64,000 nucleotides of DNA from Paenibacillus oceani (GTDB lineage Bacteria > Bacillota > Bacilli > Paenibacillales > NBRC-103111): positions 1 through 64,000 of the forward strand of contig NZ_JACXJA010000011.1 in the NCBI RefSeq assembly GCF_014705615.1, written 5' to 3'. Made by a program: the position numbers and the translations under genes. Below are positions 36,036 to 43,788 of the stretch, piece by piece; the stretch's first letter is position 1, and the number at the start of each line of letters is the position of its first letter. The notes under the pieces are model-generated. The model ran no database searches, was not told the DNA's origin, and saw only the letters and a program-made list of their open reading frames with translations.

Positions 36036-36227
36036 CTAAATATTAAAATCACATAGAGCATCATGATCCGCTTCCGTCTCAATAACCACTTGATTCCGGT
36101 TGTTCAGAATCCCGATGAGCCCGGCGGCTTGCTTGAACTCCGTTTCATGGACATAAGCCTCTAAAATTTTTGTGTGCAGGTGTACTTGCGTTTGTCTATA
36201 TAATTTGTATTGGTCGATGTAAGACAC
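36036..36227 (-). CDS. Small hypothetical protein
   Basis: A 63-residue soluble protein (IDQYKLYRQTQVHLHTKILE, HETEFKQAAGLIG). The GTG at 36227 is chosen because GGGGAGG ends 9 bases upstream; the ATG at 36236 abuts that site. Function unknown. It lies 19 bases after the preceding gene and 23 bases before the next on the same strand. Confidence 0.55.
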   Translation of the reverse strand: MSYIDQYKLYRQTQVHLHTKILEAYVHETEFKQAAGLIGILNNRNQVVIETEADHDALCDFNI

Positions 36228-36246
36228 TGTACTCATCCTCCCCGAT

Positions 36247-36651
36247 TTACGCCCTACTCCATCTATTGAAACCATTGTTCTTTTGTTCAACAAATGACAA
36301 GCTCTCCATCATATTGCCGGTGAACAAGTTCACCCACTGACCGGTATGCCGCTGATAATCCGCCTCGCATTTTTCACCGCGGGAATCTTGCAATGTAAAT
36401 CGAGCCATAGGGAACTCTGCATATTTGCCATCGATCAGCGGTTTGATGAATTGCAGCTCTGGATTATTCCAGCCAAATTGTTCGTGCAGCCGATACAAAT
36501 ATATTCGCCCTGCTTTAATTTCTATACGGTGGACAATCTCACTTAAAGAAGATTTTGATATAAATTGACTGACAACCGTTTCAAGATGAACACGTTCGGT
36601 TGCACTTAATTTTGCCGGTTTGCGATGACTGGACCCACGTTTATTTATCAT
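36247..36651 (-). CDS. Hypothetical protein
   Basis: A 134-residue basic protein: a Lys/Arg-rich N-terminus (MINKRGSSHRKPAKLSATER) then AGRIYLYRLHEQFGWNNPEL and FPMARFTLQDSRGEKCEADY. No family is recognised. Its ATG lies 3 bases after the stop of the DUF1186/SEC-C gene, so the two are translationally coupled. Confidence 0.6.
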   Translation of the reverse strand: MINKRGSSHRKPAKLSATERVHLETVVSQFISKSSLSEIVHRIEIKAGRIYLYRLHEQFGWNNPELQFIKPLIDGKYAEFPMARFTLQDSRGEKCEADYQRHTGQWVNLFTGNMMESLSFVEQKNNGFNRWSRA

Positions 36652-36654
36652 TTC

Positions 36655-37572
36655 TCACGCCCCGCAACACTTTTTGTACTTCTTGCCGCTCCCGCAAGTA
36701 CAGGGATCGTTCCGGCCGATTTTTTCAACTTTGACTGCCGGATTCATCCTCGGTTTCTCATAAAACGCACTAGGTTCCGCCCCGAAGTAGGATTCTAACT
36801 CGGAGTATGCATTCTCAGAATCTGCATCGGGTTGAAAACAAGCCCAGCCCTGCAATTCCTCGATGGTGTCGGTAATAAGCCGATATTTGTCATACTGCCC
36901 GCTCTCCCGCAAGACGGCTTCTTTCGTTCTCTTTAGTGTCCCACGGACATCGTCCATTCCGATTATCATCGTTTCTACAATCCGATCTTCATACAATCGC
37001 TGAATATCCGCAGCAACCTCTTCCGGATAAAGGTCATTACAACAGCATACGATCTCTGTATTCAGATAATAGCTGTCCTCTGAACGCTTTTGCTTGTCGT
37101 TGATCAACTGCTTGAAATAGTCCATGACGAACTCTCTGGAGAGCTGACCGTCCAAAACCAAAATAACTAAAGCGACTAACGCTTGCCCTCGCGCATACTC
37201 ATTCGCTTCGGTGTTTTCGATCAATCGCTGCAGCAATTCGATTTCCCCGTTGTAAGTAGAAGCGAGTGCCTGGCCTACACCTTCCGTAATGGAATCGTCA
37301 AAGATTTCTTCACAAATCCCGGCGGGCTTAGACAAAATCTCGATCAGGATCGGAAATAAGGCTTGTTCCCGAAATTGTGCCAACAAGTAAAAAGCGTAAA
37401 TGAAATCGATCCGTTCCGGACGTTCGATCACCTTCTCGTAATCTTCATTCAGATCGTTCATGATTTGAAGCAGATGAGGAATAGCCTCCTCTTTCCGTTC
37501 GATGATTTGCTGCAGTTCCTCGCGAGGAAATGCGCCCTCGTTATACCGAATGTTTTGAATAAGGTGTTCCAA
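36655..37572 (-). CDS. DUF1186 / SEC-C motif protein
   Basis: A 305-residue protein. Residues 1-230 are helical and match DUF1186 ([40 protein letters not shown]). The C-terminus [20 protein letters not shown] is a complete SEC-C zinc motif like that of SecA. Such proteins are thought to bind ribosomes or other partners via the zinc motif. It is the first gene of an operon-like row with three unknown genes and, farther down, a Fic gene. Confidence 0.88.
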   Translation of the reverse strand: MEHLIQNIRYNEGAFPREELQQIIERKEEAIPHLLQIMNDLNEDYEKVIERPERIDFIYAFYLLAQFREQALFPILIEILSKPAGICEEIFDDSITEGVGQALASTYNGEIELLQRLIENTEANEYARGQALVALVILVLDGQLSREFVMDYFKQLINDKQKRSEDSYYLNTEIVCCCNDLYPEEVAADIQRLYEDRIVETMIIGMDDVRGTLKRTKEAVLRESGQYDKYRLITDTIEELQGWACFQPDADSENAYSELESYFGAEPSAFYEKPRMNPAVKVEKIGRNDPCTCGSGKKYKKCCGA

Positions 37573-37718
37573 AGCCGTTACCCTCCTATTCCAAATCGAA
37601 GGTCAAGCACGATCTCCGATTATTTCCTGTTTTCAGGATTTCATTTCGACACAAACGGCGCATATCCTGTATATTTCGGCATAATCGTGCAACATTTAAT
37701 TGCGAATTAGGATCGGTG

Positions 37719-37747
37719 CTGAAAACCGGACTTTTTGAACACGCACT
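37719..37747 (+). repeat. Dispersed 29-base repeat, second copy
   Basis: CTGAAAACCGGACTTTTTGA and the next nine bases match the reverse complement of 32059-32087 with one mismatch. Here the opposite hairpin arm is missing. Confidence 0.7.
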
Positions 37748-37769
37748 TGATGGCATATGTAGAATAATA

Positions 37770-37803
37770 AAAAGCAGCCTCGAAGCTCTAAGCTCCCAGA
37801 CTG
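37770..37803 (-). terminator. Terminator of the DUF1801 gene
   Basis: Minus strand CAGTCT-GGGAGCT pairs with AGCTTCGAGGCTG, followed by CTTTTTATT. It ends the sigma-factor gene group. Confidence 0.65.
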
Positions 37804-37902
37804 CCTGGTCGACGTTCCCTTGCTTGCCGAGTCTTGCCCTGCACGAACCGAATTCAACATCCTTCTCCCCAAGCTCAAGCCGAATCCCAAACCACCCGCG
37901 TC

Positions 37903-38244
37903 CTAAAGCGTGCCAGCAGCCTGACCGACCCATGCCGCCAGCTGTTCGGAAGGGACCGTGTCCCCTTTGCGCAGCTTCAATGTTTTTCGCTCCTCCGGGC
38001 CCTCGAACATGCCTTCCGGAAGCTCCAACGCGGCGGCATTAAAAATCGTGAAGCTGACGGCGTCTTTCGATGTCGAAATGACAGCGGCATATTTCCCGTT
38101 TTTCAGGAAATGGGGTTTCTTATACTGAATACGTTCAAGCGCATCGGGGATCGCCTGGTGGACAACCTCGCGTAGAGAAACGGACAGTTCGCGGTGCCAC
38201 GGTTCTTTTAAAGCCTCAATAAAATCGGTTACTTCTGGATTCAT
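37903..38244 (-). CDS. DUF1801 family protein
   Basis: A 113-residue protein of the DUF1801/YdhG-like family (VTDFIEALKEPWHRELSVSL, IPDALERIQYKKPHFLKNGK, AALELPEGMFEGPEERKTLK). Its exact role is unknown; relatives have been called iron-chaperone-like. The ATG at 38244 is chosen over TTG at 38253, which overlaps the ribosome site. It lies 29 bases after a YCII gene and is probably read from the ECF promoter at 38801-38829. Confidence 0.85.
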   Translation of the reverse strand: MNPEVTDFIEALKEPWHRELSVSLREVVHQAIPDALERIQYKKPHFLKNGKYAAVISTSKDAVSFTIFNAAALELPEGMFEGPEERKTLKLRKGDTVPSEQLAAWVGQAAGTL

Positions 38245-38273
38245 CCTGCACAACTCTCCTTTATTTCATGGGA

Positions 38274-38732
38274 TTAAAGACGTTCTGGCAGCGGCTGAAC
38301 CATCTTCTGGAGCATATCGAGCTGGTCCTGCAAATCGGCTTCCATCGCCCGGATTCTTGGCTCCCGCCACGCATCCGCAGGCTCTTCGAGTCTCCGCAGC
38401 TCGATCTCGTACTCGCCGGGGCCCGCCGGAACCGGCATCCGGAGCGCCCAGTTCAGCGCCTCGTCCTCCGACTGCACCTCGATCAGGGCATATTCCGCCA
38501 TAAGCGCCGTATCGGTTGGAAAAGGGCCGGTCTGCAGGCTCGGCTCTCCTCCAAGCGCGGAATAGGTGATCCTCACTCCGCTTGTGCTGGGCCGCAGCTC
38601 TTCCGCAGCAAGCAGCACACCGGCTTGCGCCATCGACTGCCGGCACGTCTGCCTGGCCTCGGCATACTCCCGGCTGGGCTCTACTCCCGCCTCCGAGTAC
38701 CCCGTCGCCTTGATCATCAACATAAATCGCAT
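38274..38732 (-). CDS. YCII (DGPF) domain protein
   Basis: A 152-residue YCII-family protein, a ferredoxin-like fold often paired with ECF sigma factors. It has MRFMLMIKATGYSEAG, QTGPFPTDTALMAEYALIEV (DGPF box as TGPF) and LNWALRMPVPAGPGEYEIEL. Paralogous to 40107-40541. An ECF-type promoter (38801-38829) lies 69 bases upstream of the start. It forms a two-gene unit with DUF1801. Confidence 0.9.
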   Translation of the reverse strand: MRFMLMIKATGYSEAGVEPSREYAEARQTCRQSMAQAGVLLAAEELRPSTSGVRITYSALGGEPSLQTGPFPTDTALMAEYALIEVQSEDEALNWALRMPVPAGPGEYEIELRRLEEPADAWREPRIRAMEADLQDQLDMLQKMVQPLPERL

Positions 38733-38800
38733 TTTGGTCCCCTCCTTCCAGGAAAAGGCTTCAGGCGGTAGTGGCCGCCGAATGTCTTCCCTTTGCTACT

Positions 38801-38829
38801 ACGACGAACGTGAACCCATCAAATCGACA
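38801..38829 (-). promoter_or_regulatory. ECF42-type promoter 3
   Basis: Minus strand TGTCGA (38829-38824), exactly 17 bases, CGTCGT (38806-38801). It lies between the sigma gene and the second YCII gene. Confidence 0.8.
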
Positions 38830-38835
38830 AGCGGC

Positions 38836-40110
38836 TCAAAAAAAGGATTCGGTAGGAGCGGATCGGCATTCCTCCGCCCGGTTCAGCAATAACGCTCGTT
38901 CGCGCTCATTCCGAGTCATCGCTGCCGCACGCTCGAATTCCGCGCAGGCTTCGGCGTTCCGCCCCAGCTTCGCCAGAAGATCGCCGCGCACGCTCGGCAG
39001 CAGGTGATACTCTTTTAAGGCAGGCTCCTCATTCAGCCTGTCGATGATCTGCAAGCCGAAGGCCGGACCAAACGCCATCGATATTGCCACCGCCCGGTTC
39101 AGTTCGACGATCGGTGAAGGCGCGACCCGGGACAGCGCCTCATACAAAGCGGCTATACGGGGCCACTCCGTCTCGGCCGCACTCCTCGCCTGTGCATGAC
39201 AAGCGGTAATCGCGGCCTGCAGCGAATAAGGGCCGAGCGGCCGGCCGAGCTTCCGGCAGCGTTCCAAGGCGGCCAAACCGCGGCGGATCAGCAGCTGGTC
39301 CCACAACGCGCGGTTTTGATCCATCAGCAGAACGGGTTCGCCCTTGGCGTTCACCCGCGTTTTCAGCCTCGAGGATTGAATCTCCATCAGAGCGACGAGC
39401 CCATGAACCTCCGGTTCATGAGGGGCGATCTCGGCAAGCACGCGCCCCAATCGCAGCGCCTCCTGACAGAGCAGCGGACGAACCCATTGATCCCCCGATG
39501 TGGCCGAATAACCTTCGTTAAACATCAAATAAATCACTTCGAGCACGGCGGACAGCCGGTCTTGAAGCTCCTCGCCCGCAGGCACCTCGAAGGGAACACC
39601 CTCGCGGTTCAACGTTTTCTTCGCACGGACAATCCGCTGGGCAATCGTCGATTCGGCGGTGAGGAACGAACGGGCGATCTCATCCGTGGTGAGCCCGCAC
39701 AACAGGCGAAGCGTCAGGGCGACCCTCGCGTCCTGCGACAACACCGGGTGACACGTCATGAAGATCAGACGAAGGAGATCGTCGCCGATCTCCTCGCCTA
39801 TCGCTTGCTCGATATCTTCTTCGGTATACCCGTCCACCGTGCGGGCGATCTCCGCGTACTTCCGGTCGCGCAGCTTCGCTCTGCGGAGAAGATCGATGGC
39901 ACGTCTCTTGGCCGTCGTCATCAGCCAGGCGCCCGGGTTGTCCGGGATGCCGCTCTCCGGCCACCGCTCCAGAGCGATGACCAGAGCGTCCTGGGCCAGA
40001 TCCTCCGCAAGGCCGATATCCCGCACCATTCGCGTTAACCCGGCGATCACCTTCGCCGACTCCATCCGCCAGATCGCGTCGATCGTTCGGTCGGTACGGG
40101 AGCGGTTCAC
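38836..40110 (-). CDS. ECF sigma factor with C-terminal TPR-like extension (ECF42 group)
   Basis: A 424-residue sigma-70 family protein. Residues 15-80 are region 2 (DIGLAEDLAQDALVIALERW, NPGAWLMTTAKRRAIDLLRR). Residues 125-180 are region 4 (CGLTTDEIARSFLTAESTIA). Residues 190-420 are a long helical TPR-like domain with DUF6596 (VIYLMFNEGYSATSG, PHEPEVHGLVALMEIQSSRL). This layout defines the ECF42 group, in which no anti-sigma is known and the extension controls activity. It starts with GTG at 40110, overlapping the YCII stop by four bases (GTGA). It is expected to read the three TGTCGA-N17-CGTCGT promoters. Confidence 0.93.
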   Translation of the reverse strand: MNRSRTDRTIDAIWRMESAKVIAGLTRMVRDIGLAEDLAQDALVIALERWPESGIPDNPGAWLMTTAKRRAIDLLRRAKLRDRKYAEIARTVDGYTEEDIEQAIGEEIGDDLLRLIFMTCHPVLSQDARVALTLRLLCGLTTDEIARSFLTAESTIAQRIVRAKKTLNREGVPFEVPAGEELQDRLSAVLEVIYLMFNEGYSATSGDQWVRPLLCQEALRLGRVLAEIAPHEPEVHGLVALMEIQSSRLKTRVNAKGEPVLLMDQNRALWDQLLIRRGLAALERCRKLGRPLGPYSLQAAITACHAQARSAAETEWPRIAALYEALSRVAPSPIVELNRAVAISMAFGPAFGLQIIDRLNEEPALKEYHLLPSVRGDLLAKLGRNAEACAEFERAAAMTRNERERALLLNRAEECRSAPTESFF

Positions 40111-40541
40111 GCTTGTTTCTGCTCCTGAACCTGCTGGCGAAGCGCCGCTTCTTTTGCCCGCGTCTCGGGATCGGCCATCAAGTCCTCCACCTCGAATACC
40201 TGTCTGAGCTCAATCTCTCCCTGTCCGTAACCGTGAGGGTCCGGCATGCGAAGCGCCCATTGGATCGCTTCCTCCCGCGATTTGACCTCAATCAGCGTAT
40301 AACCTGCGATGATCTCTTTCGTCTCGGTAAAAGGACCGTCCACCACCTTCGGCTTGCCCCCGGGTTCCGGGTACGAAATCCGGATTCCGTTCGAGCTGGA
40401 CATCAAGCCGTCGGCCGCGAGCAGCACACCGGCCTTCACCAGTTCCTCGTTGTACTTCTGCATCGCCTCAATCAGCTCCTGGCTCGGCATCACGCCCGCC
40501 TCCGAATCGGTCGTAGCTTTCACGATCATCATAAATCTCAT
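40107..40541 (-). CDS. YCII (DGPF) domain protein
   Basis: A 144-residue YCII protein (MRFMMIVKATTDSEAGVMPS, VVDGPFTETKEIIAGYTLIE with the full DGPF box, AIQWALRMPDPHGYGQGEIE). The ATG at 40541 has GGGAGG 8 bases upstream; the ATG two codons earlier overlaps it. Translationally coupled to the sigma gene by the GTGA overlap. An ECF42-type promoter lies 75 bases upstream. Its biochemical role is unknown; it may be a sensor or enzyme acting with the sigma factor. Confidence 0.92.
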   Translation of the reverse strand: MRFMMIVKATTDSEAGVMPSQELIEAMQKYNEELVKAGVLLAADGLMSSSNGIRISYPEPGGKPKVVDGPFTETKEIIAGYTLIEVKSREEAIQWALRMPDPHGYGQGEIELRQVFEVEDLMADPETRAKEAALRQQVQEQKQA

Positions 40542-40615
40542 CTTCATTACCTCCCGCGTTTTGTTGAGCCTCGTCCACCCGTTACGATTGCCCGGGGACA
40601 TCCGCTTCTATTTAT

Positions 40616-40644
40616 ACGACGAACCGATGATGACAAAATCGACA
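40616..40644 (-). promoter_or_regulatory. ECF42-type promoter 2 (autoregulatory)
   Basis: Minus strand TGTCGA (40644-40639), 17 bases, CGTCGT (40621-40616). It drives the YCII-sigma pair, so the sigma factor would transcribe its own gene. Confidence 0.8.
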
Positions 40645-40723
40645 GCCGCTGTTTCTTTATTCCTACCCTATAGGTTCGGCAGCCAAAAGCCAAGTTCCTG
40701 TCGCACTCCATTGCAGCTGCAGC

Positions 40724-41386
40724 CTATCCCCTGGAGGCTTCACCATGTAATCGGGCCGCAAGAGCCGACACCCACTCGAAAGCAACCACCCCCGCACTCC
40801 CCATAATGACGCCCATCCAACTATTCATTCCCATGCCCAATATAATCAGCAAAGGAGCAAGGCAGGCCGTCGCGATCGAGTAAGCTTGCCATCCACGCTC
40901 GCCCCGTGTCGCAAAGCGGCGGGCAAACACGATACTTGCCGCAATCAGGCAAATGAAGGCGGTAAAGAAAGCCAAAGAATGCACCGCTGCTTCTCCGCTC
41001 ATCGATGTCGGCATCCCTTCCGGGGCACCGGACGGAAAGCCGAGACCCGGGTCCGGGCGAAACATCCCCGCCGCCATCATACCGAGCCCATACATTCCGA
41101 TCAGCAGCGCCCCCCACGTCCCGCCTCTGCTCCCCCGCAGGAAACTGCGAATCCCGACGGCCGCGAGCACAGCGAGCAATCCGGTGAGTATGAAATTAGC
41201 GCTCTGAATCCACCCCATCTCCCCTAACGTCAGCATGCTGATCGCGTGACGCCTAATATCGAATCCTGAGCGGGTAATCACTTGAGCGATCGCTGCCGCA
41301 TAGAACAGGGGCGCACTGATCACCCCGCCGGCCAAAAGCAACCTAATTACGTTGGTATGACTCTCTTTTGCGTATGTTTTTTGCAT
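40724..41386 (-). CDS. DUF998 membrane protein
   Basis: A 220-residue membrane protein with six hydrophobic helices, matching DUF998 (LLLAGGVISAPLFYAAAIAQ, SMLTLGEMGWIQSANFILTG, FRPDPGLGFPSGAPEGMPT). Function unknown. It starts 21 bases after the alpha/beta hydrolase stop on the same strand and is read from the ECF42-type promoter at 42309-42338. Confidence 0.88.
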   Translation of the reverse strand: MQKTYAKESHTNVIRLLLAGGVISAPLFYAAAIAQVITRSGFDIRRHAISMLTLGEMGWIQSANFILTGLLAVLAAVGIRSFLRGSRGGTWGALLIGMYGLGMMAAGMFRPDPGLGFPSGAPEGMPTSMSGEAAVHSLAFFTAFICLIAASIVFARRFATRGERGWQAYSIATACLAPLLIILGMGMNSWMGVIMGSAGVVAFEWVSALAARLHGEASRG

Positions 41387-41407
41387 AAGAATCCATCCTT
41401 TCTTCTC

Positions 41408-42232
41408 TCATTTCGCAGCGCCAGTATCGCCCTTAAAAAATGCCGCCAGTTCCGCCGCAATCCTCTTCGCATCGAGCTTCTTCGTGTGCCCCAGTCCTTT
41501 TTTGCTAAGCAGCTGTGCGTTCGGGAGCACGTCCGCGAGAGCTTGAGCGCCGCGGCGCAGCGAAAGCGGACTCTCCGTCCCCTCCAGCACCAGCGTAGGC
41601 ATCGTGACACCGCTCCATAAGCGGGCCGGCAGCGGTTTCCCGTCCATATAGCCGTCCATCAAGGCCGCATCGTAGGGGAGCGTGTGCGCGACGGCCATCA
41701 GCTTCGACCATACGCCGGGCATGAGCCGCATCATACCGACTACAAACGAAGGCGCACCCATCCCTTGAGTCATAAAATACTTGATGGCCTCCGCCCGGCG
41801 GTCTGCCGCGATATGCCCGGTAACCTGCTTGACGAAATCCGCCGGAGGTTTACGATCCGCCGCGTCGACTACGAATGGCGGCTCATGCAGCGCCAGTTTC
41901 GTAATAGGCACCCCTCTCGCCGCCGCTTGAAGGGCAAGAACGGCTCCGGAAGACAATCCCCAGACGTAGGCCGTGCCGCCGGCTTCATCGATCATCGCCT
42001 GAAGATCCTCGATCTCGCGCTCGATCGCATAGGGCATCGTGTCACCGCTGTCCCCGCGTCCGCGCCGGTCGTAGTTGTACACCGTGAAGCGCTCCGACAA
42101 AAGGTTCGCCAGTTGCACCTGCCCCGGGAATTTCCGGTAGCTGAACGCTCCCGCTACGAGAATGAGCGCCGGGCCTTGGCCGACCTGATCGTAGGCAATC
42201 TTGGTGCCGTCTTTGGAAGTTACTGTGTTCAT
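41408..42232 (-). CDS. Alpha/beta hydrolase
   Basis: A 274-residue soluble hydrolase. The nucleophile elbow is GLSSGA (GxSxG) near residue 93. The acid lies in VLEGTESPLSLRRG and the catalytic His in KKGLGHTKKL. An oxyanion-type VAGAFSYRK segment is near residue 27. Substrate unknown. Its promoter carries the ECF42-type motif 77 bases upstream, and it leads the DUF998 gene. Confidence 0.9.
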   Translation of the reverse strand: MNTVTSKDGTKIAYDQVGQGPALILVAGAFSYRKFPGQVQLANLLSERFTVYNYDRRGRGDSGDTMPYAIEREIEDLQAMIDEAGGTAYVWGLSSGAVLALQAAARGVPITKLALHEPPFVVDAADRKPPADFVKQVTGHIAADRRAEAIKYFMTQGMGAPSFVVGMMRLMPGVWSKLMAVAHTLPYDAALMDGYMDGKPLPARLWSGVTMPTLVLEGTESPLSLRRGAQALADVLPNAQLLSKKGLGHTKKLDAKRIAAELAAFFKGDTGAAK

Positions 42233-42308
42233 TTTGTATATCTCCTTTTCGCTATGTTCATGATGGATGGGCTGTGGCGGAATGCTGCAATTTCCGCGCC
42301 TTTATAAA

Positions 42309-42338
42309 GACGACGAACAGCTTAAGACAAAATCGACA
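42309..42338 (-). promoter_or_regulatory. ECF42-type promoter 1
   Basis: Minus strand TGTCGA (42338-42333), 17 bases, CGTCGT (42315-42310). A second TGTCGA on the plus strand (42340-42345) makes a TCGACA-C-TGTCGA palindrome, but no -10 follows on that side. Confidence 0.8.
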
Positions 42339-42578
42339 CTGTCGATAAAAAAAATTAGAAAAATAGGATTAGGTCTCCATTAACAGTCCTTACTTATTCT
42401 ATAAAAGGAAAGATAGCGAAGGAAGAACCCCTCGCTAAGAAGAACCCTTTCTAATCTCATTTAAAACGCTACCGATTATCGTCTGCTTACTAAGGTGAAT
42501 AAGCGTCTCTTTTATACAACCTTGTTTTAACTATTGAAGTCTTATATATGGACATACCAATGAGGAGAGTGATGGCAG

Positions 42579-43169
42579 ATGAAAAATGGATATCATTTTC
42601 CGATCTTGCTGATGTTGTTCATACTGGCCGGAATGTTCCTTTTATCTGGATGCACCGAAGATAATAACTTGTCCTCGCCTTCAACCAAAGAGATACAACT
42701 GCAACAGCGAATCGCTGAGTTGGAGAAGCAGCTGGCAGAAAAGCAGGTGGATGAGGGGCCTAAATCTGCAGAGGGTTATTCGGAGGAAATGGAAAGAAAT
42801 AAGCAGTTGCTTGCATGGTATGAAGACACTCTTACCAAACTTACCCGTACACCGAAACCGGAATATGAAATTATAAATTCAATGGGAACCGAAACGGTTG
42901 TGTTCGCAAAAAATGCGCCGAGCGATTATGGAGCCCGGGGTATATTCCTTATCCGGCTGGCACTTGAATTTCCTGAAGGCGAAGAGGTCGCTTTTTGGCG
43001 TGATCTAAACGCAGCAAAAGAATATGCAACTAACGGAACTGCTAACGAGGGTGAGAAACAAAAGCATATGCTTGGCCAAATCAGTCAGATAAATGGAGAG
43101 TACGTCTTAGAGCAATTCGGAAGCACCTCCGGACCGGCACGTATACGGTTTGGTAAATTTAAAAATTAA
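42579..43169 (+). CDS. Lipoprotein with coiled coil
   Basis: A 196-residue lipoprotein: signal ILLMLFILAGMFLLSGC with lipobox Cys at 25. Residues 38-60 (EIQLQQRIAELEKQLAEKQ) form a short coiled coil. The rest is an unrecognised globular domain (TETVVFAKNAPSDYGARGIF, EGEEVAFWRDLNAAKEYA). It is anchored outside the membrane. GAGGAGAG lies upstream. Single gene, A+T-richer than the ECF region. Confidence 0.75.
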   Translation: MKNGYHFPILLMLFILAGMFLLSGCTEDNNLSSPSTKEIQLQQRIAELEKQLAEKQVDEGPKSAEGYSEEMERNKQLLAWYEDTLTKLTRTPKPEYEIINSMGTETVVFAKNAPSDYGARGIFLIRLALEFPEGEEVAFWRDLNAAKEYATNGTANEGEKQKHMLGQISQINGEYVLEQFGSTSGPARIRFGKFKN

Positions 43170-43361
43170 CGGAGTAACAGCGAGCCGCCGATTCTATCCG
43201 GACAATTCGCACTGCTAACACAAGTTGGACAGGCACATACATCTATCATACTCGCCGAATCCCATTTTTTGCTGGAGTAGTCTTATCTATTTCCTATGCT
43301 TCACAACTTCTTCGCCAGTAATTGCGTTTATATATTACTTCGGGGTAGAAGGGAGGAAATC

Positions 43362-43667
43362 ATGTTCATTAGAGGAGTTCTCATCTCATTCGTTACCACT
43401 ACGATATTGTATTTTCTATTACCAATCATTTACATCGATCCTGTTCGCTGGATGAATTATTCTAATTCAGTTTCTGAATGGCATATCCAATACATGCTAA
43501 GAATGACGGTTGCCATGATTGTCAGCATCCCTGTGGGGGGATCTTTTGGATGGAAACGGAAAATGAAAAAGTTGTGGTTCATCGGTTATTTGTTAGGTGT
43601 AATCCTCACGCCGGCCCTTATAGGATTTTGCTATATGGTGTATTTTTACTTTGCCATCGCTCCTTAA
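43362..43667 (+). CDS. Small membrane protein
   Basis: A 101-residue protein with three membrane helices (GVLISFVTTTILYFLLPIIY, YMLRMTVAMIVSIPVGGSF, LWFIGYLLGVILTPALIGF). GGGAGG lies 5 bases before the ATG at 43362. No family recognised. Confidence 0.65.
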   Translation: MFIRGVLISFVTTTILYFLLPIIYIDPVRWMNYSNSVSEWHIQYMLRMTVAMIVSIPVGGSFGWKRKMKKLWFIGYLLGVILTPALIGFCYMVYFYFAIAP

Positions 43668-43728
43668 TAGTAAAGAGTGAAGTACTTCATCTTACGAGAA
43701 GATCTTCGCTCTTTAAAAAAACGTTAAA

Positions 43729-43769
43729 ACGCAAAAACAAAACAGCCCGGAAGCATAAGCTCCCGGGCT
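43729..43769 (-). terminator. Terminator of the large SLH protein gene
   Basis: Minus strand AGCCCGGGAGC, TTAT, GCTTCCGGGCT, then GTTTTGTTTTT. A degenerate copy of this hairpin occurs near 57655-57685. Confidence 0.85.
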
Positions 43770-43788
43770 GCCTTGTCTGCAGTTACCT

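Noticed and set aside
42340-42345. Plus-strand TGTCGA forming a second ECF-type promoter toward the lipoprotein gene
   Set aside because: No CGTCGT follows at 17 bases; the sequence there is an A-rich tract.
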